NCBI GenBank assembly: GCA_036172665.1
Contig: CM069875.1
Location: forward strand, 24,955,806 to 25,019,805
Source: Prosopocoilus inquinatus
Taxonomy: Eukaryota; Arthropoda; Insecta; Coleoptera; Lucanidae
Length of the DNA: 64,000 nt
Direction of reading: 5' to 3'
Under the pieces are notes generated by a model that saw only the letters and a program-made list of their open reading frames with translations, was not told where the DNA came from and did not search any database. The translations under genes were made by a program, and so were the position numbers. Of the stretch, positions 55,872-64,000 are shown in pieces (the first letter of the stretch is position 1; each line of letters opens with the position of its first letter).

Positions 55872-56867
55872 TTTTCGAATTGCTCAAAACTGTAAAACTA
55901 TTATTCAGTAATAAAAAGTTTCCCGTTTGTTGAGCGCGTTGTATTTTCTATTTTGTGGCAAAATGTCTAAATTCTTCCAATTCTTCCCACTGTCCTCTTT
56001 CCTGGGCATTTTCCTTACTTCATTTTGTCAAATTTTCCATATTTTTTATACTTGGGAGTTATAAATTCTTATACTAAGATTATTATCTGTCATCCTATGA
56101 ATTTGTATTTTCATATTGGCTTTACATTCATTTCTGATCTTCTCTTCCAGTATTTCCTTCTATTTTTCTCTATTTATTTCCCCTATAAGTTCATGCTTCG
56201 TTAAGAATAGTGATGTATTTATTACATTTCTGACCACTTCTTCTTTAACTTGGTTTGCTAGGTTCATTTCATTAAGCTCTACCGACTCGCCCTATTTTGT
56301 CATTTATTTTTGTTATTTTGTCTTCCATTTTGTCATACAGTTCCTTCCCAATCTCCTACAAATTTTAGAACCAAATAAGATAGAAAATGAAAATTCAGAC
56401 AGAAACCAAATTAAAATAGATAAAAAATACTAATTCTCGAGATAAAATTATTTTAGAATATCTGCTAGGTGGCGCTGCGCGTACTATGAATTTTAAAATT
56501 TTAAATGGCAAAGTGGCTTAAGTGACCTATTATTTTAAAGGAGTTTTAATGCTGCGTTCAATGATGCTGCCAGTTTAACAGTCTTCATTTATTTTTAAGT
56601 TAATGACAAAAAAAAATTTCTATTAAATATAGAACATTTTTTTTTATAAGTGAGATATCATATCATGGCACTGTATTATTGTTCCCAGATATTTAAAATC
56701 TTCCACCTACACAATGTTCTATCCGTCTAAAGTAAATAAGTAACGCCATTTTTTAAATTTTTAGTTGGATTAAGCCATAATTGTATGATAATCGTGGACA
56801 AATCTGCAAAGGTACTGAAATTTTTATTTTGATTTAAATCATGTCAGATAATTAAAACCAAATTAAT
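55872..56867. other. Intergenic interval
   Basis: Ser/Phe-rich open stretch at 56116-56433 without domain. No feature supported. Confidence 0.35.
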
Positions 56868-57005
56868 TTAGGACAGGTTCAATCATCACAATTTTAGTTT
56901 AATCGATAGTTTATTCCTATAGTAACAATTATTTTTATATTATTGTTACTATGACATTAAACTATCGTTAAGTTAATTTGTGATGAATAAACCAGACCAA
57001 ACTAA
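56868..57005. mobile_element. Third Harbinger-like MITE (138 bp)
   Basis: The left arm TTTAGGACAGGTTCAATCAT and the complement of the right arm TTTAGTTTGGTCTGGTTTAT, continuing with TCATCACAA, GATAGTTTA and TAGTAACAAT, mirror over about 60 bp. Confidence 0.75.
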
Positions 57006-59434
57006 ATGCAATTCAATGCTGCCAGCTAAAATAAAAAGTTATAGCTTACTCCAAGTACAAATTTTAAAAATCGTATATGTATAGTATATCCAACTTAATC
57101 GTTCCATTAACGATCTGTAGAAAATGTCTGGTTTGCTGTCAAAATAACTGCAGGATTTCTTCTACAATGTATTTAAAAGTATCATTAATTATTATTGCTT
57201 AAAAAGTGTTAGTATTTGTACGATTAACTTACTTTACAGCGAAGTGTAACTATTTTGCTTGCTCTGAATTCTGAATTTCTTTAGTAAAACAAATACAATT
57301 GAAAACAAAAAGTTAAAGGACAGTTTCAGAAATTCGGTCGCCACTTCATCGTAAGCACTTGCAGATCGCTTTTCAATTGAGTTAGATTGTTCTGGCTAGA
57401 CCGGAAAGTAGAACGTCGTGTCCTTTCAGGTCTGCCACTTATTTGTCCTCTTATCGTTAATCAATTTCTTTTTCTAGCTCAAATCAGGTTTTCCCCATCC
57501 ACTCAGTACGTAGAAAATATATTACAGAGCTAATGCCTCAATTGTACTCAAATTGAACGAGATGCTCAATTTAAACGAAAAAGAATATTGTTGAACGAGT
57601 ATTTAATAATGTTCTTTTAATTTGATCTTAGTCTTAAAAATATATTCTAATGGAATATGAAAAAAAAATATACAAATTAAATCTAAAAGGATTGTGAAAT
57701 GATTCCTTTCGTAGGATCTCAGCAGTGCGGTCAACCTAGTTTTCGACGGTGCTGGCAGACTGCCAACTTGTAGTTTATTGGCTCTGTAATTGATTGGTTG
57801 TTATATAGTGGTGTTCTGGTAAGAGATCTTTATATTTCTCATCGAGGATATAGCCAGGACTCAATTAAAACATAATGACTTATCTCTATTGGACGACCCG
57901 CTACACTAATTGACGCGATGCAACGGTTCGATGAACCGCGAAAGCTCTTATTTCGTCCTTTGGATTGGCATCGTTATTGTCCCGTAAGCATTGCGGAAAA
58001 AAAGTTAATTCCCTGCTGTACTTATCTTCTTTTGATATTTTTCCTCTTCCTCTTTATTTATTTTTTAACAAGTCGTGTAATCGTTTTCGTTAATATTGAT
58101 CTATCCAGCTAATACTCAACATTTTATTATAACCATGATATTTTTATATACTGGGTGTCCACTTTGATTACTCGTCATACGAATTTCAATGTAACTTTTT
58201 TTAAATTCTGCATTCCTGCTTCCCAGTAAAAGTCATTGTTAAAAGCATAGCATACAGCACACCCAATGGCCTGTATTTTACATCCAATAGTAGCACCACA
58301 TGCTTTGCTCTTTTTTCTTGTTCCTAAGGCGCGTAATGAAACGTATGTAAACCATCCACAACTTGTCATTTATTTTTAATATACAGTATACTGAATGTAA
58401 GCTTTTGTTTTGTTTCATAAAAAATCGTTCGATATATTGTATTTATTTTTGTTTTTAATAAGATAAATAAATCTCGTATATAAATCAAAGTTAATGTTTC
58501 TGTAGATTTTCTAATGACGTTAGTTGTTCAGCCAAGGAAATCTTGTAATACATTTTAAGTAGACTTACATCTTCCATAAATCTGAAAGGGATTAGGAATT
58601 TCTTAATCTCCGCGAAATGCATGAATTTGTTTGTTAATTAAATCACGTGTAGTCTAATCTTCTGTCTTTTTCGTAGATGATCCAGCCTAGAACCATTTCA
58701 AATCTAAAATACTTACAGGAAAGAATTAAAAGAAGAGTGCAGACAATAATTTCCTGGAATTAATATTTTGTGGTCAGAATTTAGAATAAATATTGCACGT
58801 CGCGAACATGTGCAGGTGCAAAGGGCGTTCGAAAATCTCTGAGATATCAGACGAGATTATAAGAAATTTTGTTTATCGCAACAGGAACATGGGTAATCGA
58901 CTTATTTGTTCTTATTGATTTATTGCTGTTCACGAAGGTTTAAGATTAGGTATGCCTTACCGTCTGTAAAACTATGCCTTGGATTTGAAATGATGATTTT
59001 TTTTGCAATGTAAGCACACCTTGCAATTAGTTTTATTATTCGCCAAATTAACGGCAGTCTGGTAGATAATTCTGCCAGCAATAAATGTGGCATAAAATTA
59101 TAGTCATAAATTTAAATGATTAAAGACGTGCGTTCTACTTGTACCTTATACTTCCGCTTTCGGTTCATTGATAAAATAAAGGCAGCTTAAGAATGTTACG
59201 AATGAAATTTGAAACTAAAACAATTACGTTGTTCTTAACGTTCCTTTTTTTTCACATTAGACACATTGACATGATAAAAGGCGAACCATTCATAATTAAT
59301 ATCATTTTTCATAATCAACAATAAATACAATATGATTCTAAAACGTATCCTCTATAACTATGAAACCAAGAGAAAATTAAAATTCGGAAAGTTTTAATTA
59401 GTAAGTTTTTTTTTCCTGGATACAGAGCGAAAAA
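57006..59434. other. Intergenic interval
   Basis: TATATACTGGGTGTCCACTT at about 58148 looks like a single Tc1/mariner-type end. No gene is supported. Confidence 0.35.
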
Positions 59435-59790
59435 TTTTACGGAGTTAAATTCATTCTCTCCCAAATTTGCAAACTCAAACCTGATGTTTTTTTAGTTCTA
59501 ACTTAAAATGAATGTTTCTCCAGTTTCTCGGATAGACATTTATCCAACAGAGATGCAATGCATGATGCAATTATTTGACTTCGCCGCACCGATCAAAGTA
59601 AAACAGTGACTTTCACTCACACTTTTACATAAAATGGAAGTGTTTACCTAAACTTGTTATTCATTTTTAAAACAGTGGTTACAATTATTTGTTTAACGTA
59701 CAGTAAAGAGGAAATTACCTACTTTACCTCCCCGTTAGAGTTAAAAGAATTAACTGCTTTAAATGTAATACCTTGTTACGTTGAGTGCCA
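59435..59790. repeat. Dispersed repeat D, copy 2
   Basis: Partner of 46590-46975 in the same orientation, with shared blocks in the same order. Confidence 0.6.
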
Positions 59791-62700
59791 GCAATTGTTA
59801 CACATTGTACATACACGGGATTTCCAATATTTGATTTGTTGTCTTCACCAAAGGACACAGCGTGATGCCAACGGCAGCTTTTTATAGTAAAAGTAAAAGT
59901 GAGTAAAAGAGGAAATTCACAAAAAAAAAAAAAACAGTATAGTTAACAATAATTAACCGGGAGAATACATAACACGGTATCGACTATAATTCCAACCCAA
60001 AATTAACTCCAGTTTAAAAAGACGGAATGTACCCAAGACAACAATTCAATGACAGGATAAAAACAATTTACAGCAAATAACAACAAATAAACGTTAACGT
60101 TAAAGTTTGGTTCAAAATATTTCATCAATTGATCTTAAATATTTCAAAATACCAAATGGTTTGTTCGTTCGGAAATTTCCTGTCGTCTCACAATAACCCA
60201 AAGAAAAAATATGAATTTTAATAAAAAAAAGAATTATATTAATTAAATTAAATTGTCTGATGCAAGGGTAAGACATAAACTGGGCAACCAAAGTTGCACG
60301 TAAGTTGAAAGAACACAAGAAGGTATCCTGCAAGACGATCCGGATGTAAGTTGCGACGATCAACCGAAGTGACGGAGCAAAAGGTGTAAACGGTTATTTT
60401 ACACGACAGAACTACGGTGGTAGTCGACGATTCAATCCCAAAGCTTCTGCGAGGATCCTCTTTGGAGTACGACACCAACCTTCCGGAGCAAACACGAGGC
60501 ATGAACGGTGTTCGATATTCCACTTCGAGTAGAAAAACTTCGTTGTTGGGATGACCATTTGATCAGGGAGTGTAATAGTACTATCGTAATCAGAAACGGG
60601 ATACGACTTGTCAAGTCAGCCCGAAGCAGTAATAAACGACTTACTTGACACCAAAGAAGTGTTTCTCAAGCGAAGAAAACAATTCACCCTTAGGAAAAGA
60701 AAGGTTATGTCCATCAAACTAGATTAAAATCCATTAATGGATGTGTGCTCCTTACTAGAGAAAGTTTTACACTCAAACTTGGGCTAAATGAACGTGTGGA
60801 GTCGAGAGTCAGGGCTGCCATTTGTCTAACAGAAATATTTACGACAAATACAATCGACTTCGACCGTAACAGAGTTGAAAATTGGTGGCAAAACTAAAGA
60901 TGAAGCGTGGTCACGCGTTAAACAAAAAAAATTACACAGACGTTTTGTTAAGCTAGAAGCCAAGTAATTTTGAATTTGAGGGAGTCACTTGACACCCGCT
61001 CCTTTTTATCTTTTTAACTATTTTGTACGATCACCTAACTAAAAACCCCCCTTTTTCTGATTAAGGTTTTACACATGAAAATATCTTTTTAGACGAAACC
61101 TTGGTCGTGTAATTTATTTTAATAAATTGTGTCAAGGCATGGCTTTCTGAACTAATTTCTGATTATTTACTACAAGTATTTGAAAAAGGAAAATTGTAAC
61201 AATCCCGAACGTAAAACTTGCAAAAACTATAACATATCATTCGTGTACCACTGCATTTTGCTTGTAAATTAGGATTATTACGAGCAAAAGTGGTTGTGTT
61301 AGTTATCATATTGCTTTTTCGGAAAAAAGTTTTCTTACATGCATTTGAGGTTTATAAAGACCTACAAAATACATACTACAGACAAATTTGAAAGACAAAA
61401 CAAACTCTAGTTTTGGAAAAGATATGCCAAAACAATAAAGTTCATAAAGCATCTTGTCCTCAATATTTAAAAGACGGTGGTAACGATATTCTAAGAACAA
61501 GCCGATTTCATTTTACGGTAGGTATCATACTTGACAAAAGGGATATTCGAACACATACAAACCATTTCATGATTATTCAGTGCCAACAATTTAAAACAAC
61601 ATATGCATATGTCACAACCATCTCCTCTCTCAATTGACGTAATTATCGATAGGAATCATTTTAATTGAGCATGACGGCACATTATTAATGTCTTTAGGAT
61701 ACAGAGATGGTACTGTAAAGTTGCAATAACAATAAGATAGAAAAATCAGCTGTTGACTGTAACGAATCGATTTTGTGTGCAATTGATTACATTATATACC
61801 TTCTTTAGTAAAGAAAAATTGGAGATAGGTTACCATAGTGAATGTTTACTGGTTAATTTCACACTTCTCTATAAGTTTTATATAAATTTGATACAAGAAA
61901 TATCACCATGTCATACAGGCATTGGAAACAATTGTATCGATAATGGTTTCTAAGGTTATTATAAGGTACCACTGGCGACATAAAAAATGACAACTCTTTG
62001 GAATGATTTAAACGTTCTTTCATTATTATAAGTGATACTTCTAATTCAGTTTCTAACTATTTCCATAACAGTGTGATCATATCTACACCTAATCTACACA
62101 ATTAGCTTGTTATATTAATATCGTTACTACAACAACTGTTTTTTGAAACCTTCATTTACATTAAAGCTTTATAAGTGTCCTCATTTTTTATGGCGCCCGT
62201 GATACAAGAAAGTAAGTCAGGCAGATCATATTATCATGGAAACGTCTTCATGTAATTATTCATGTAATCGAGATAAAAGTGCGATCCAATGGTCGGGATC
62301 CGTACTATTTTATATAAAATACCGAGCAGATCCAATTAAATCGCGCCCGTTCGGGATTTTAATTTTTTGGTAACAATTCCGCATTCAGGACTCTAGCCAC
62401 ATTCTTTGAAAAATATTTATCATAATTTCACTTTCTTTTTCTAAGGTGATTTTTCTTATTGTTGCCAAATTTCACGCAGTACGTTACTGTATTTAGTCGA
62501 TGAGTTTCTTAGTTTGTTCCACTTTTTTTACTTCTCGTGAAGTTTTTTCTTGAAATTACTCACATTTTGCAGAATCCTCTTCTTTTCATCTTGCACTTGA
62601 GAAAGTTCTTCCTTCATCTGAATTCGCCTGACTTGAGAACTGCATCTCTTTTACCGTTGTGAGTTTCACCACCACCTTCATTGTACGTACCATTAACTGC

Positions 62701-62863
62701 TGCAGAGTCTTCTTCAGGTCACTGGCATTTATTTAGTGTTAAGCAAACCCTTGCAATAATATCTGCCGTGTCTGCTTATTGTTTCTTTTTTTTTCTAATC
62801 TATCGTATTAGGTTTTTTTTTCTCCTGATACGCCTAGACACTCTATCAGCTACGTCCTAATGC
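59791..62863. other. Intergenic interval
   Basis: 60240-60720 is more GC-rich and has overlapping minus-strand open stretches with Cys/Arg/Leu-rich residues, possibly an LTR or leader of a retroelement. No domain is recognised. The rest is AT-rich without features. Confidence 0.35.
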
Positions 62864-63184
62864 TTAACGGTAAGTTCATAAAGAAGCTCGAGCTGCTCGC
62901 AAAAGAATAGCCCATTCAGTTGTTATTGCTATAATCGCTTATAGTCGCAGCTCGGATACGAACACAAGCACTTGAATACGTATTACTTTGTATCAGCGCT
63001 ATTCGAAATCTCCGCTATTACCTATCGCCCGTTTAATTCTCATTGCTACAATTGCTTATATGAGCGCTTATAGTCGCAGCTTGGTTATGAACACAAACAT
63101 TTGAATACGTGTTTTTCATTATCAGCGCTATTCGAAATCTCCGCTATCATCTATCGTCACAGCTTCGTTATAAACTTACCCTAA
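62864..63184. mobile_element. MITE with internal tandem duplication
   Basis: The left end CTTAACGGTAAGTTCATAA(A)GAAGCT and the right end AGCTTCGTTATAAACTTACC(CTAA) are inverted partners. Inside, a unit of about 120 bp (TATAGTCGCAGCT ... CAGCGCTATTCGAAATCTCC) occurs twice, at about 62915-63035 and 63040-63160. Confidence 0.75.
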
Positions 63185-63189
63185 GGCTA

Positions 63190-64000
63190 GTGGCTTTTTA
63201 GAAATGTTGAATTTGCTATGGCAAATAAATCTTAATCCAATTGATTTAGGTTCCCAGTAACTATTATATTCAGAGTTATCCGTTATACTTACATCCAAAT
63301 TGTAGAGATGGAGAATGTAAAGACTTTATTGCTTACAGTTTTACACAAATGCATTTATATATATTATCATTTTCTTAGGTCAATTTTGTGCACATCGTTA
63401 TTGCTGCCGAGGTTTTGGGCGCTACGTGTTGCTACTGGAATTTTCTAAACTGGCACTCTTCTGGATTACGCTGGGAAGTGGAGGTTCGTTTTCATTTTAA
63501 TTAAAGAAGAGAGTTCTGGGTGAATTTAAAGTGTTTGATTTTTGGATTTGGTGACCCGACCGCGTTAGACGGATTTACTTCGCTTCGTTGTTTATTACTA
63601 CGTCTAAGGTTTGGTTTCTTTTTAAGCAAGGTAGGTGCCATCTTGTTCACTCGTCTTTTTTTAGCTGCCTGTGTTCGGGGCATTTATTGTTCGCGATTGT
63701 ACTATGCCGTTAATTCCTTCTTTCTAGCGACTGGTACGGGGGCAGTTAATCTTTATTTCTTACCCACTGGCAACGTGACGCTTTATGCATGCCATTTTTA
63801 TGCCGCTTGTAGCAATGTAGACGTCCTACATTTTCTCCACGTGCCTTCTTAGGAGAGGTTTAAGATGGTTGCATCGCCTCCAATTTGAGCTTGCATTCGC
63901 TTCTACTATTTCGTTCCGAAGGGATCCTTATTTTCTTATTATACTCGTCCGCGGAGTCCGCGTGACATCATCACCCCGGACGTGCGTACTACCGTTAGCG
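63190..64000. other. GC-richer right edge, possible LTR-retroelement leader
   Basis: From about 63400 the sequence is richer in GC. TTTGGTGACCCGACCGCG at 63546 resembles a tRNA primer-binding site after an LTR, but no LTR pair or gag is inside the window. Overlapping open stretches on both strands lack recognisable domains. Confidence 0.25.

Noticed and set aside
60112..60614. Overlapping minus-strand open frames as a host gene
   Set aside because: Higher GC but no recognisable domain, signal peptide or splice structure. A retroelement leader is as likely.
63501..63852. Open frames at the right edge as genes
   Set aside because: Both strands are open by composition. No domain is recognised, and a primer-binding-site-like sequence suggests a retroelement leader instead.

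Overview
This is eukaryotic, AT-rich, intron-containing DNA from an insect. Insect features are short phase-1 introns, arthropod-type core promoters (TATA plus TCAGTT initiators), GATA boxes, tRNA-derived SINEs, Jockey/CR1- and RTE-type LINE fragments, Tc1/mariner, Transib and Harbinger-like elements. The order is not certain. A beetle is a guess only.

The only convincing host genes are four paralogues, all on the minus strand, spread over the whole window: PRP1 (1-491, C-terminus off the left edge), PRP2 (14380-16718), PRP3 (33124-36828) and PRP4 (51681-53148). These names are labels for this report. Each has a first coding exon of exactly 43 nt encoding a signal peptide and a short phase-1 intron (55-125 nt). 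One long exon then begins with the conserved residues G-LNA(F/L) and runs into proline/glutamate/valine-rich tandem repeats of 13, about 130, 29 and 27 residues. Each of the three complete proteins has only two cysteines after the signal peptide, one on each side of the repeats, in a D/N-P-C motif. All four have a GATAAG box 10-13 bp upstream of a TATATAA box about 50 bp before the ATG. Together this looks like a co-regulated cluster of secreted, possibly disulfide-linked structural or mucin/silk/cuticle-like repeat proteins. The promoter fits a GATA-factor tissue such as midgut or fat body. Function is not known from sequence.

The 14-20 kb between these genes is almost entirely transposon debris. 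From left to right: LINE tail and hammerhead repeat relics (1.9-2.6 kb), a SINE (3.4-3.7 kb), a mariner fragment and a Transib/RAG1-like pseudogene split by a GC-rich insertion (5.1-7.1 kb), a Jockey/CR1-type LINE interrupted by a palindromic hammerhead-bearing insertion with 12-bp target duplications (7.7-10.5 kb), MITEs (11.7-13.9 kb), a 734-bp foldback MITE (19.3-20.0 kb), a Mutator-like/YqaJ pseudogene (20.6-22.0 kb), a CR1-type LINE 3' end (22.9-23.9 kb), an intact 351-aa DD41D transposase (24.2-25.3 kb), a 1.3-kb TIR element (27.0-28.3 kb), Harbinger-like MITEs and a SINE (28.4-31.3 kb), tandem repeats next to PRP3 (32.1-32.5 kb), several hammerhead/foldback repeats (38.1-45.0 kb), further MITEs, a mariner inverted duplication and a SINE (45-49 kb), a split RTE-type LINE (53.8-55.5 kb), and MITEs out to 63.2 kb.

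The least expected non-genic signal is a set of hammerhead-ribozyme-like motifs in two repeat families. One copy (38455-38499, minus strand) has every core nucleotide and all three helices. The sister copies are decayed and several lie in inverted arrangements, as expected for Penelope-like or retrozyme-type elements.
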